A DNA stretch of 64,000 nucleotides from Mycobacterium sp. 155 (lineage in GTDB: Bacteria > Actinomycetota > Actinomycetes > Mycobacteriales > Mycobacteriaceae). The stretch spans positions 3,019,184 through 3,083,183 of the forward strand of contig NZ_KB892705.1 in assembly GCF_000373905.1 (NCBI RefSeq), read 5' to 3'. Below, one piece after another: positions 18,776 through 26,815 of the stretch. The stretch's first letter is position 1; each line of letters starts with the position of its first letter. The notes under the pieces are model-generated. The model had not been told where the DNA came from. It made no database searches and saw nothing but the letters and a program-made list of their open reading frames with translations. Both the position numbers and the translations under genes were made by a program.

Positions 18776-19846
18776 ATGGTTGTTGTTGGAGCCGATGTAC
18801 ACAAGCGCAGCCACACCTTTGTCGCGGTCAACGAGGTTGGACGCAAGCTCGGCGAGAAGACCGTCAAGGCCACCACCGCCGGGCACCACACGGCCATCAC
18901 GTGGGCGCGCGAGCAGTTCGGCACCGAGCTGATCTGGGGCATCGAGGACTGCCGCAACATGTCCGCGCGCCTGGAACGTGACCTGCTGGGCGCCGGGCAA
19001 AAAGTGGTCCGGGTGCCCACCAAGCTGATGGCCCAGACCCGCAAGTCCGCGCGGGTGAGGGGCAAGTCCGATCCGATCGATGCGCTCGCGGTGGCCCGGG
19101 CGGTGCTGCGGGAACCCGACCTGCCGGTGGCGTCTCATGACGAGACGTCGCGGGAGTTCAAACTGTTGACCGATCGCCGTGATGTCCTTGTAGCACAACG
19201 TACCTCGGCGATCAACCGGTTGCTCTGGCATGCCCATGACCTCGATCCCGAGCGGGCCGCCGCGGTGGGCTCACTCAGTGCCGTCAAGCAGCAGCAGACG
19301 CTCATGGCCTGGCTGACGGAGCTGCCGGGTCTGGTCGCCGAAATTGCCCGCGCAGAGCTGACCGACATCATCCGACTCACCAGCGAGATCAACGCCTTAG
19401 CCAAGCGTTTGGCGGCCAGCGCGCACCGGTCCGCCCCGGCGCTGCTGGAGATCCCCGGCTGCGCGGAGCTGACTGCGGCCAAGATCGTCGGCGAAGCCGC
19501 CGGCGTCACCCGGTTCACCAGTGAGGCGGCGTTCGCCTGTCACGCCGGAGTCGCGCCCATCCCGGCGTGGTCGGGGGCCAGCGCCGGGCAGATGCGGCTC
19601 AGCCGCGCCGGTAACCGTCAACTCAACACTGCCCTCCACCGCATCGCCGTCACCCAGATCCGCATGACCGGCAGCGCCGGGCAGATCTACTACCACAAGC
19701 TGGTCGATGCCGGGAAAACCAAAGCCGCCGCCCGGCGCTGCGTCAAACGCCGCATCGCCCGCCGCGTCTACCAAGCCCTCCGCCGCGACGCCGGCCACCC
19801 CGACCACCAAACCCCCAGTCAGCCGCCACAATCAGCAGCGGCTTGA
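18776..19846 (+). CDS. IS110-family transposase (RNA-guided recombinase)
   Basis: 356 residues. The N-terminal DEDD/RuvC-like domain (about 1-155) has GADVHKRSH with the first catalytic Asp7, GIEDCRNM, and KSDPIDALAVARAVL. The C-terminal Transposase_20 domain (about 215-320) has LLEIPGCAELTAAKIVGE, the HAGVAPIPAWSG block and the Ser-containing ASAGQMRLSRAGNRQL. It is full-length and shows no damage, so the element may be active. The start is ATG 18776 with GAAGGAGG upstream. Confidence 0.95.
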   Translation: MVVVGADVHKRSHTFVAVNEVGRKLGEKTVKATTAGHHTAITWAREQFGTELIWGIEDCRNMSARLERDLLGAGQKVVRVPTKLMAQTRKSARVRGKSDPIDALAVARAVLREPDLPVASHDETSREFKLLTDRRDVLVAQRTSAINRLLWHAHDLDPERAAAVGSLSAVKQQQTLMAWLTELPGLVAEIARAELTDIIRLTSEINALAKRLAASAHRSAPALLEIPGCAELTAAKIVGEAAGVTRFTSEAAFACHAGVAPIPAWSGASAGQMRLSRAGNRQLNTALHRIAVTQIRMTGSAGQIYYHKLVDAGKTKAAARRCVKRRIARRVYQALRRDAGHPDHQTPSQPPQSAAA

Positions 19847-19881
19847 CATAGGAGCTATTGCTCGGCGAGCTTGGTCAGACG

Positions 19882-20226
19882 TCACGCATGCGGGCCGACC
19901 GCTTTCACGACCGTCAGCAGCACGACGGAGTCCTCGAGCGCATGCAAGCTGTGCCTGCTGCGCGGAACAACAATGTGATCACCTGGCGACCCTTCCCAGC
20001 TCGCCTCGGCATTCGCCAACGACACCCGGCCCTCGATCACCTGCAGAGTGGCCTCACCCGGGCTCTCATGCTCATCCAGAGAACTGCCCTCGGTGAGGGC
20101 GATGAGCGTCTGGCGCAATGTGTGCTCATGGCCGCCGTACACGGTGTGTGCACTGCGGCCGCTGTTTGCCGATCGAGCCGCAGTCAGCTGCTGACGGGCG
20201 AGCGCGGTGAGTGAGATCTTCTCCAT
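19882..20226 (-). CDS. Cupin-domain protein
   Basis: 114 residues with a single cupin barrel. GSSLDEHESPGEATLQVIEG is cupin motif 1 with the metal-type His and Glu, and PGDHIVVPRSRHSLHA is motif 2. Small cupins of this type often act in stress responses or as sensors, but no substrate can be assigned. The frame continues upstream past the divergent alcohol dehydrogenase start, so the ATG at 20224-20226 (MEKISLTALARQQL) is chosen. The stop lies 25 bases from the right end of the IS110 element. Confidence 0.82.
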   Translation of the reverse strand: MEKISLTALARQQLTAARSANSGRSAHTVYGGHEHTLRQTLIALTEGSSLDEHESPGEATLQVIEGRVSLANAEASWEGSPGDHIVVPRSRHSLHALEDSVVLLTVVKAVGPHA

Positions 20227-20357
20227 AACCGGATCGTGCCACTCGGGTCCGACGGATTCCGGCGGTCGCCCGGTTAACGCCGAAATCGTGACCTGACCGC
20301 CCGCGCGGGTACGGTCAGAACTTCCCGGCGAGGAACTCCGACGATAGGAGACGCACC

Positions 20358-21371
20358 ATGGCCACGCACCGCGCAGTCCACGTCGATACCGCAGGGGCTC
20401 CTCTGCGATTGGCCGATGTCGAAACCACGTCCCCACCGCCCGGTCACGTACGCATCGACGTGCGGGCCTGCGGGGTATGCGGTACCGACCGGGAGTTCGT
20501 CAACGGCTCGTTCCCGTTCATGACGTGGCCGCTGACGCCCGGCCACGAGATCGCCGGCACCGTCGCCGAATTAGGTAGCGGTGTCGAGGAATTCGGTATC
20601 GGCGATGGGGTCGCCGTCGGCTGGTTCGGCGGCAACTGCAACCACTGTGCACAGTGCCGCAGGGGCCAGTTCATGCACTGTCTGAACGGGCAGGTCCCCA
20701 GCTGGCACTATCCGGGTGGCTACGCCCAGTCGGTGACCGTGCCGGCCACCGCGCTCGCCCGGATCCCCGCTGGACTCTCGTTCACCGAGGCGGCGCCGAT
20801 GGGGTGTGCCGGGGTCACCACCTTCCAGGCGCTGCGGACCAGTGCAGCCGTCGCCGGAGACCGGGTTGCCGTCTTGGGAGTGGGCGGGCTGGGTCATCTC
20901 GGCATTCAGTTCTCGCGCGCCATGGGGTTCGAGACTGTCGCGATCGCCCGGGGTGCAGACAAGGCTGCCGACGCCGAGCGCTTCGGTGCGCACCACTACA
21001 TCGACTCCACTGCCGGCGATGTCAGCGAGGCGCTGCAGCGGCTCGGCGGGGTCACCGTGGTGCTGGCCACCGCCGCGAACTCGGATGCGATCGGCCAGAC
21101 GGTCGGCGGCCTGGCGCCGGGCGGCGAATTGATCGTGATCGGGGTGTCCGGCAATCCCCTTCCGATCAGCCCCGTTCAACTCATCACCCCGGCGCTCAGT
21201 GTCATCGGACACCCGTCGGGCACCGCCTCGCAGATCGAGGACACCATGCACTTCGCGGTGCTCAACAACATCCGTGCGCAGGTGCAGGAATGCCCGCTCG
21301 AAGACGCCGCGAGCGCGTATGCGGCAATGGCCGAGGGACGAGCCCGCTACCGCGGTGTTCTCACCATTTGA
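20358..21371 (+). CDS. Zinc-dependent alcohol dehydrogenase (MDR superfamily)
   Basis: 337 residues. Catalytic zinc ligands are in ACGVCGTD and GHE, and the structural zinc set is CNHCAQCRRGQFMHC. The Rossmann NAD(P) motif is VLGVGGLGHLGIQF (about 175-188). This is the tetrameric zinc ADH type oxidising alcohols or reducing aldehydes. Substrate unknown. It is divergent from the cupin gene across 131 bases and has GGAG upstream of ATG 20358. Confidence 0.92.
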   Translation: MATHRAVHVDTAGAPLRLADVETTSPPPGHVRIDVRACGVCGTDREFVNGSFPFMTWPLTPGHEIAGTVAELGSGVEEFGIGDGVAVGWFGGNCNHCAQCRRGQFMHCLNGQVPSWHYPGGYAQSVTVPATALARIPAGLSFTEAAPMGCAGVTTFQALRTSAAVAGDRVAVLGVGGLGHLGIQFSRAMGFETVAIARGADKAADAERFGAHHYIDSTAGDVSEALQRLGGVTVVLATAANSDAIGQTVGGLAPGGELIVIGVSGNPLPISPVQLITPALSVIGHPSGTASQIEDTMHFAVLNNIRAQVQECPLEDAASAYAAMAEGRARYRGVLTI

Positions 21372-21629
21372 AAACGATATGCGGCGCAACGCCACCTCCC
21401 GGCCACCGCCTGCGATCCAAATTGCAATAGCGTTGTCCCACAATGGTTTCTATGCCAGCTACCACGTCTCACGGGTGGCCTCGTCGGTGGGCACCGGCAG
21501 CCAATACTGTTCCGTAGAAATGCCCACCAGGTCGAGTCACTGGCCTTGTGGGATGAACAGTCCGAAGCGCGTGGCTGACGAATGCCGCTGCGTGGCAGCA
21601 TTTCCCAAATGTTGATCTAGGCTCTCAAG

Positions 21630-22055
21630 ATGGCCCTTTCCAAAGACGAACGTGAACAGTTTCTGACCGAGCCACACATCGCCGCTCTGTCTGTGTACGC
21701 CGGCGACAAGCGCGGCCCACTGACGGTGCCGATCTGGTACCAGTACGCACCCGGCGGTGAGCCCTGGCTGCTGACGGGCTCAGGGTCCCGCAAGCATCGG
21801 CTCATCGAAGCAGCGGGGCATCTGTCGCTGATGGTCGAGCGAGTCGAGCCAACGGTGCGCTACGTCGCTGTCGACGGTGCGGTGAGCCGTATCGAGCCCG
21901 GTACCGAAGAACAGCTCGCCGAGTTAGCCAAGCGCTACCTGGCTCCGGAAAGGGTCGAGCCGTATCTGGAATACGCCCGTCGCGAGCACGGTGAGAGCGT
22001 CGTGATACACCTGAAGCCCGAGCACTGGCTGTCGGCCGACCTCGGACGGCTGTGA
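21630..22055 (+). CDS. Pyridoxamine-phosphate-oxidase-like flavin/F420-binding protein
   Basis: 141 residues with a split-barrel fold pattern (LTVPIWYQYAPGGEPWLLTG, SLMVERVEPTVRYVAVDG). In mycobacteria such short PPOX-class proteins usually bind FMN or F420 and act as oxidoreductases; which one cannot be decided here. A TAGGCT -10-like box ends about 6 bases before the ATG, suggesting a leaderless message. The 258 bases before it (21372-21629) show no gene or clear signal. Confidence 0.82.
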   Translation: MALSKDEREQFLTEPHIAALSVYAGDKRGPLTVPIWYQYAPGGEPWLLTGSGSRKHRLIEAAGHLSLMVERVEPTVRYVAVDGAVSRIEPGTEEQLAELAKRYLAPERVEPYLEYARREHGESVVIHLKPEHWLSADLGRL

Positions 22056-22103
22056 CGCCGCACCCACCTTGGCAGCCATCGATCGACGCGGCAGGGTGGA
22101 GGC

Positions 22104-22700
22104 ATGGCTTCCCGACAACGCCTGTTCCGCGCGTTCTACCGACTTGGCTTCACGCCGTGGGACGGCCACCCGATTGCGCAGGGCTTGCTCGAGCTGATCG
22201 AAGGTGACGATCCGCTGCCACCGGGCAAAGCCCTCGACGTCGGCTGCGGCACGGGCGACAACTCGATCTACCTGGCGCAGCAGGGCTGGCGGGTAACCGG
22301 CGTCGACTTCGTCGCGACGGCCGTCGACAAGGCACGGACGAAGGCGGCGAAACAGGGTGTCGACGTGCGGTTCCTGCAAGCCGACGCGACGCAGTTGAGC
22401 ACCGCGGCCGTGGACCGCGATTTCACGTTGATCGTCGACAGCGGCTGCCTGCACGGGATGAGCACCGAGGACCGCGATGCCTACGCCCAGCAGATCACCG
22501 CTGTGGCGGCACCGGATGCACTGTTGTCCATCGTGGCGTTTGTCCCGGGCGCAACGTTCGGGGTTCCCGGCATCGTCGAAGCAGAGGTCAAGCACCGGTT
22601 CGCCGACGCCTGGGCCCTGGTGTCCAGCGGCAGCGAACCCGCGATGGACCACAACGGGAAAGACCCGGCCCGGCACTATCTGTTCAAGCGGCGGAGCTGA
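22104..22700 (+). CDS. Class I SAM-dependent methyltransferase
   Basis: 198 residues. SAM-binding motif I is ALDVGCGTGDNSIYLAQQG (about 46-64), followed by the acidic strand-2 end VTGVDF and a motif resembling LIVDSGCLHGM. It resembles the thiopurine/tellurite-type small-molecule methyltransferases. Substrate unknown. It may form a unit with the PPOX gene 48 bases upstream and ends next to the convergent TetR gene. Confidence 0.85.
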   Translation: MASRQRLFRAFYRLGFTPWDGHPIAQGLLELIEGDDPLPPGKALDVGCGTGDNSIYLAQQGWRVTGVDFVATAVDKARTKAAKQGVDVRFLQADATQLSTAAVDRDFTLIVDSGCLHGMSTEDRDAYAQQITAVAAPDALLSIVAFVPGATFGVPGIVEAEVKHRFADAWALVSSGSEPAMDHNGKDPARHYLFKRRS

Positions 22701-22701
22701 C

Positions 22702-23247
22702 TCACATGGCCAGCGCAGCCATGGCACCGTCGACGGTGGCACGCCGCAGCCGCTCGTAAGGAACGTCCGGGAATTGCAGGCAGCAATCCTGCAGACCGCC
22801 GAAGGCGATGACCGCGCGGGTGGACTGCTCGAGCGTGGGACGCCGGCCAAAGACCAGCGCACCCAGCCTCGCCCGCCAGGCCAGCAGTTGGTCGATCAGT
22901 CCCAGGTCGGCCAACATGGTCAGCTCGGAGACGATCAGCACAAGATCAGCGCGGTGCCGGTAATGGAAGTCGAAGTAGCCCTCGAGAAGCTCCCGCGCTG
23001 CGGCCCGCTCCGCTGGCCGCTTGCACTCCTGCTCTGCGATAAAGGCCTCACCCTCATCGATCAGGGGTTGCACGATGCTGCGGACCAGGTCTTCACGTGA
23101 CCGGAAGTGGTAGTACAGCGCGGGTTTGGTGAGGCCGAGCCGATCGGCGATGTCCTGCAAGCTGGTGCGCAGAACGCCCTTCTCGGCGAACAGTTCACGT
23201 GCCGCCGCCTGGATGCGTTGCCGGGTATCCGAAGCGGGCTTTTCCAC
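22702..23247 (-). CDS. TetR-family transcriptional regulator
   Basis: 181 residues with a full N-terminal TetR helix-turn-helix (IQAAARELFAEKGVLRTSLQ, then LGLTKPALYYHFRSREDLV) and a C-terminal ligand-binding domain with hydrophobic helices. It is divergent from the FAD monooxygenase gene. Two inverted 17-base operator arms fill the shared promoter, so it very likely represses both itself and the monooxygenase, with release by an aromatic or drug-like ligand. Confidence 0.92.
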   Translation of the reverse strand: MEKPASDTRQRIQAAARELFAEKGVLRTSLQDIADRLGLTKPALYYHFRSREDLVRSIVQPLIDEGEAFIAEQECKRPAERAAARELLEGYFDFHYRHRADLVLIVSELTMLADLGLIDQLLAWRARLGALVFGRRPTLEQSTRAVIAFGGLQDCCLQFPDVPYERLRRATVDGAMAALAM

Positions 23248-23263
23248 GTAGCTACCCTAACTT

Positions 23264-23312
23264 ACTTAACGATCGGTAAGCTCACGAAATGAGCACTTAC
23301 CGATCGTTAAGT
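23264..23312 (+). promoter_or_regulatory. TetR operator between regulator and monooxygenase
   Basis: ACTTAACGATCGGTAAG (23264-23280) and CTTACCGATCGTTAAGT (23296-23312) are perfect inverted repeats 15 bases apart. Each arm carries an inner CGATCG palindrome, so each may bind one TetR dimer. The second arm ends 11 bases before the monooxygenase ATG. Confidence 0.9.
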
Positions 23313-23323
23313 AGGGGGGCATC

Positions 23324-24532
23324 ATGAAAGTACTCATCTCCGGTGCCAGCATCGCCGGACCAGTGCTCGCCTACTGGCTGTCTCGGCATGGATTCGACGT
23401 CACCGTGGTGGAACGCTCGCCCGCGTTGCGTAAGACCGGCGGCCACGCCGTCGACCTGTTCCGGCCTGCGATGGAGATCTCCGAACGCATGGGGGTACTC
23501 CGTGAGATCGAGGCCGCAGCCACCGGCACCACCCGGTTGACCATCCATCGGCCCGGGACGTCACGTCCCGCAGAAATCGACTACATCAAGCTCATCGGTG
23601 CGATGTCCGACCGGCACGTCGAGATCATGCGCGACGACCTCAGCGAGATCTACTTCCGAGCCGGGCAGAGCGGCGTCGAATACCTCTTCGGGGACCACAT
23701 CACCGAGATCTCACCCGACGGCGATGTGACGTTCGAACACAATCGGTCCCGACGCTTCGACGTGGTCGTGGGCGCAGACGGATTGCACTCCGGCGTCCGT
23801 CGGCTGACATTCGGCGAGCATGTCGCCGAGCGCTTCCTCGGCGGATATCTGTCGGTCGTCTCTGTGCCGAAAAGCTCTGCCCGCCATAATGAAATGACCG
23901 GTTACTACGAACCGGGTCGGGTGGCGATGGTGTATACCGCCAACCATCTCGACGACGCCCGGGCGGTGTTCATCTTCCGCCCCGACAATCCGCTGGACTA
24001 TGACCACCGCGACATTGGGCGCCAACAGGCCCAATTGCGCACCGCCTACGCCGGGGCACCCGACGAAGTGCAGCGCTGGCTCGACGAGATACCGCGGTCG
24101 CCGACGTTTTACTTCGACGCCATCACACAGCTTGAAATGGCCACGTGGTCGCACGGCCGGGTGACTCTGGTCGGAGACGCAGGCTATTGCCCGGGCCCCG
24201 CCGTCGGCGGAAGTACCAGTCTCGCGGTGTATGGCGCCTACCTGTTGGCAGCCGAAATGATAAAGGCCGGTGACGACTATCGCGCCGCATTCGCCGCCTA
24301 CGAACGCGCGCTGCAGGCACCGGTTCAGGGCAGCCGGAAGCTGGCCCGGGTCAACGCACGAACCATTGTCCCCAGAAGCCGTTGGGGTGTAAGCACATTG
24401 GTGGTCGCCGGCCAGCTGATCTCATTGCTGCCGTCGAGCCTGACGAAATCACTGGCCCGGCTCAACGACAAGGGCGTGCGGCTCTACGACACCATGCCGC
24501 TGCCGGCGTGGCCGGCCTCGCTGACCGGGTGA
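23324..24532 (+). CDS. FAD-dependent aromatic monooxygenase (TetX/PHBH-like)
   Basis: 402 residues. The N-terminal dinucleotide motif is SGASIAGPVLAYWL, the DG motif is GADGLHSGVRR (about 146-156), and the GD motif is VTLVGDAGYCPGPAVGGST (about 283-301), so FAD is bound and NADPH probably used. The family hydroxylates phenols or polycyclic drugs. The divergent TetR gene and the strong operator suggest induction by the substrate. A bidirectional terminator follows at 24615. Confidence 0.9.
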   Translation: MKVLISGASIAGPVLAYWLSRHGFDVTVVERSPALRKTGGHAVDLFRPAMEISERMGVLREIEAAATGTTRLTIHRPGTSRPAEIDYIKLIGAMSDRHVEIMRDDLSEIYFRAGQSGVEYLFGDHITEISPDGDVTFEHNRSRRFDVVVGADGLHSGVRRLTFGEHVAERFLGGYLSVVSVPKSSARHNEMTGYYEPGRVAMVYTANHLDDARAVFIFRPDNPLDYDHRDIGRQQAQLRTAYAGAPDEVQRWLDEIPRSPTFYFDAITQLEMATWSHGRVTLVGDAGYCPGPAVGGSTSLAVYGAYLLAAEMIKAGDDYRAAFAAYERALQAPVQGSRKLARVNARTIVPRSRWGVSTLVVAGQLISLLPSSLTKSLARLNDKGVRLYDTMPLPAWPASLTG

Positions 24533-24614
24533 GCGCACCCGGTTGAGATTGCACACAGGGTCGTGAAATCGCGAAATCAACAGCCTTGAGCGCAATCTGG
24601 ATGCCCACGCACGC

Positions 24615-24644
24615 AAAAGCCCCCGCCGGGCGCCGGGGGCTTTT
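24615..24644. terminator. Bidirectional intrinsic terminator
   Basis: AAAAGCCCCC and GGGGGCTTTT form a perfect 10-base stem with GCCGGGCGCC between them, giving T-tracts on both strands. It separates the convergent monooxygenase (plus) and fadB (minus) genes and can serve both. Confidence 0.92.
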
Positions 24645-24656
24645 GACATTTCGTGC

Positions 24657-26804
24657 TTAGGACTCGAGCGAGGCCGGCGGCAGGAAGCGATCACCGTAGC
24701 GGGCGGCCAACTCCTTGGCCCGGGCCACGAAGGCTTCCTTGCCGACACCGCCCGGACCCTCGTACCCGACGATGAATTGGTGTGAACCGCCGGTGTAGGG
24801 CGGGTAGCCGATGCCGAAGATCGAGCCGATGTTGGCGTCAGCCGTCGACGTCAAAACCCCTTCGTCCAGGCACTTCTGGGTCTCCAGCGCCTCGGCGAAC
24901 AGCATGCGGTCGATCATGTCCTGCAGCGGGATGGTCGAGGACCCGGAGTTGAAGGTCTCCCGCAGGCCCGGCCAGAGACCGGTGCGCTTGCCGTCGACGT
25001 ACTCGTAGAAGCCGGCACCCTTCAGCCGCGACGGGCGGCCGAGCTCGATCATCTTCTCCACCACCGCCTCGGCCGGATGCGGCTCATAGGTGCCACCGGC
25101 ATCCTCGACACCCTTGCGTGTAGCGGCAGCGATCTTGTGCATGAGCTCCAGGTTGAGCTCATCCGAAAGCTGCAGTGGCGCAGCCGGATAGCCGGCCTGC
25201 GACCCAGCCTGCTCGATCGATGCCGGCTCGACGCCCTCGCCCAGCATGGCCAGCGCCTCGTTGACGAAGGTGCCGATCACGCGCGAGGTGAAGAAGCCGC
25301 GACTGTCGTTGACCACGATCGGCGTCTTCTTGATGGCCAGCGTGTAGTCGAATACCCGGGCCAGTGCCTCGTCAGAAGTCTTCTCGCCCTTGATGATCTC
25401 GACCAGCGGCATCTTGTCGACCGGCGAGAAGAAGTGGATCCCGATGAAGTCCTCCTGGCGCTTCACCCCGGCCGCCAGACCGGTGATCGGCAGCGTGGAG
25501 GTGTTGGAGCCGAGGACCGCGTTGGGTTCGACGATGTCCTCGATCTCACCGAACACCTTGTGCTTGAGTTCCTGGTTCTCGAACACGGCCTCGATCACGA
25601 AGTCGACGCCCTTGAGATCCTGCGGATCGGCGGTCGGGGTGATCTTGGAAAGCAATGCAGCAGAACGTTCTTCGGTGGTCTTACCCCGCTGGAGCGCCTT
25701 GGCCTCCAGGCCCTCGGAGTACGCCTTGCCCTTCTGCGCGGCCTCGAGAGTGACGTCCTTGAGGACGACGTCGTAGCCGGCCTTGGCCGACACGTAGGCG
25801 ATACCGGCGCCCATCATGCCCGCGCCGAGAACGCCGATCTTCTTGATCTCCTGCTTGGCGATGCCGTCGGGACGCGAACCGCCCCCGTTGATGTGCTGCA
25901 GATCCAGGAAGAACGCCTGGATCATGTTCTTGGCGGTCTGGCCGGTGACCAGCTGGGTGAAGTAGCGGCTCTCGATCCGCAAGGCGGTGTCGAAGTCGAC
26001 CTGCGCACCTTCGACCGCGGCGTCGAGGATTGCGCGCGGCGCCGGCATCGGCGCACCCTTGAGCTGCTTACGCAGCAGCGCCGGGAACGACGGCAGGATC
26101 GCGGCGAGCGCCGGGGTGGACGGCGTGCCGCCGGGGATCTTGTAGCCCTTGACGTCCCATGGCTGCGTGCCGGCGTCGGGGTTGGCTTTGATCCAGGCCT
26201 TGGCGCGCGGCACAAGTTCGTCGACGGAACCGACCAGTTCGTCGACCAGGCCGGTCTCCTTCGCCCTGGTCGGATTGAACCGGGTGCCCTGGCTCAGCAC
26301 CTCCATGAATGCCTTTTGGATACCGAACATTCGCACCGTGCGAGTCACGCCGCCACCGCCGGGCAACAGGCCAAGAGTGACTTCGGGCAGGCCGATCTGG
26401 CTGCCCTTGACGTCGGCGGCGATGCGGTGGTTACACGCCAGCGCGATCTCCAGCCCGCCGCCCAGCGCCGCGCCGTTGATCGCGGCAACGACGGGCTTCG
26501 GCAGGGTCTCCAGCTTGCGCAGGTCGGCCTTGATGTCCTCGACCATCTCGAAGGCTTCGGCAGCATTGTCGGGGCCGATGTTCATCATGCCCTTGAGGTC
26601 ACCGCCGGCGAAGAAGGTCTTCTTCGCACTGGTGATCACCACACCGGTGATCGAATCCTGTTCCGCCACAAGCCTTTCTACGGCATTGTGCATGGATTCC
26701 TTGTAGTGCTCGTTCATCACGTTGGCCGAACCGGTCGGGTCGTCCAGCGTCAGGGTGACGATGCCGTCGGCATCCTTGTCCCACTGAATGGTGTTCTCTG
26801 CCAT
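24657..26804 (-). CDS. fadB: Fatty-acid oxidation multifunctional enzyme FadB (enoyl-CoA hydratase / 3-hydroxyacyl-CoA dehydrogenase)
   Basis: 715 residues. The N-terminal crotonase domain (1-200) has the oxyanion-hole blocks TFFAGGDLKGMM and AALGGGLEIALACNHRIA. A linker helix follows, then the NAD-binding domain with GVLGAGMMGAGIAYVSAKAG (about 327-346) and the dehydrogenase domain with GIHFFSPVDKMPLVEII. It carries out steps two and three of beta-oxidation and partners FadA. The ATG at 26802-26804 is chosen because AGGAG (26813-26817) is well spaced for it, while the ATG two codons upstream is too close. Confidence 0.96.
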   Translation of the reverse strand: MAENTIQWDKDADGIVTLTLDDPTGSANVMNEHYKESMHNAVERLVAEQDSITGVVITSAKKTFFAGGDLKGMMNIGPDNAAEAFEMVEDIKADLRKLETLPKPVVAAINGAALGGGLEIALACNHRIAADVKGSQIGLPEVTLGLLPGGGGVTRTVRMFGIQKAFMEVLSQGTRFNPTRAKETGLVDELVGSVDELVPRAKAWIKANPDAGTQPWDVKGYKIPGGTPSTPALAAILPSFPALLRKQLKGAPMPAPRAILDAAVEGAQVDFDTALRIESRYFTQLVTGQTAKNMIQAFFLDLQHINGGGSRPDGIAKQEIKKIGVLGAGMMGAGIAYVSAKAGYDVVLKDVTLEAAQKGKAYSEGLEAKALQRGKTTEERSAALLSKITPTADPQDLKGVDFVIEAVFENQELKHKVFGEIEDIVEPNAVLGSNTSTLPITGLAAGVKRQEDFIGIHFFSPVDKMPLVEIIKGEKTSDEALARVFDYTLAIKKTPIVVNDSRGFFTSRVIGTFVNEALAMLGEGVEPASIEQAGSQAGYPAAPLQLSDELNLELMHKIAAATRKGVEDAGGTYEPHPAEAVVEKMIELGRPSRLKGAGFYEYVDGKRTGLWPGLRETFNSGSSTIPLQDMIDRMLFAEALETQKCLDEGVLTSTADANIGSIFGIGYPPYTGGSHQFIVGYEGPGGVGKEAFVARAKELAARYGDRFLPPASLES

Positions 26805-26815
26805 GGTCATATCTC

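Larger units (their letters stand above)
18506..19856 (+). mobile_element. IS110-family insertion sequence with self-defined borders
   Basis: About 1351 bases contain one transposase gene, a 270-base 5' non-coding end and a 10-base 3' end, with no terminal inverted repeats. A CT dinucleotide flanks both ends (18504-18505 and 19855-19856), fitting the core of IS110-type recombination. The left border CT/CAGT and the right border ATAGGAGCT are each echoed inside the element's own 5' non-coding RNA, which is why I place the borders here. It lies between ercc3 and a cupin gene, inside a GAGCAGAC-type intergenic element. Confidence 0.8.

Noticed and set aside
21199..21615. Open frame after the alcohol dehydrogenase gene
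   Set aside because: Its first half is out-of-frame ADH sequence and the rest shows no coding pattern or ribosome-binding site.
24541..24600. GATTGC..GCAATC inverted segment before the terminator as an operator
   Set aside because: It lies downstream of a stop and before a convergent terminator, so it is more likely a dispersed repeat. The arms are short and interrupted.
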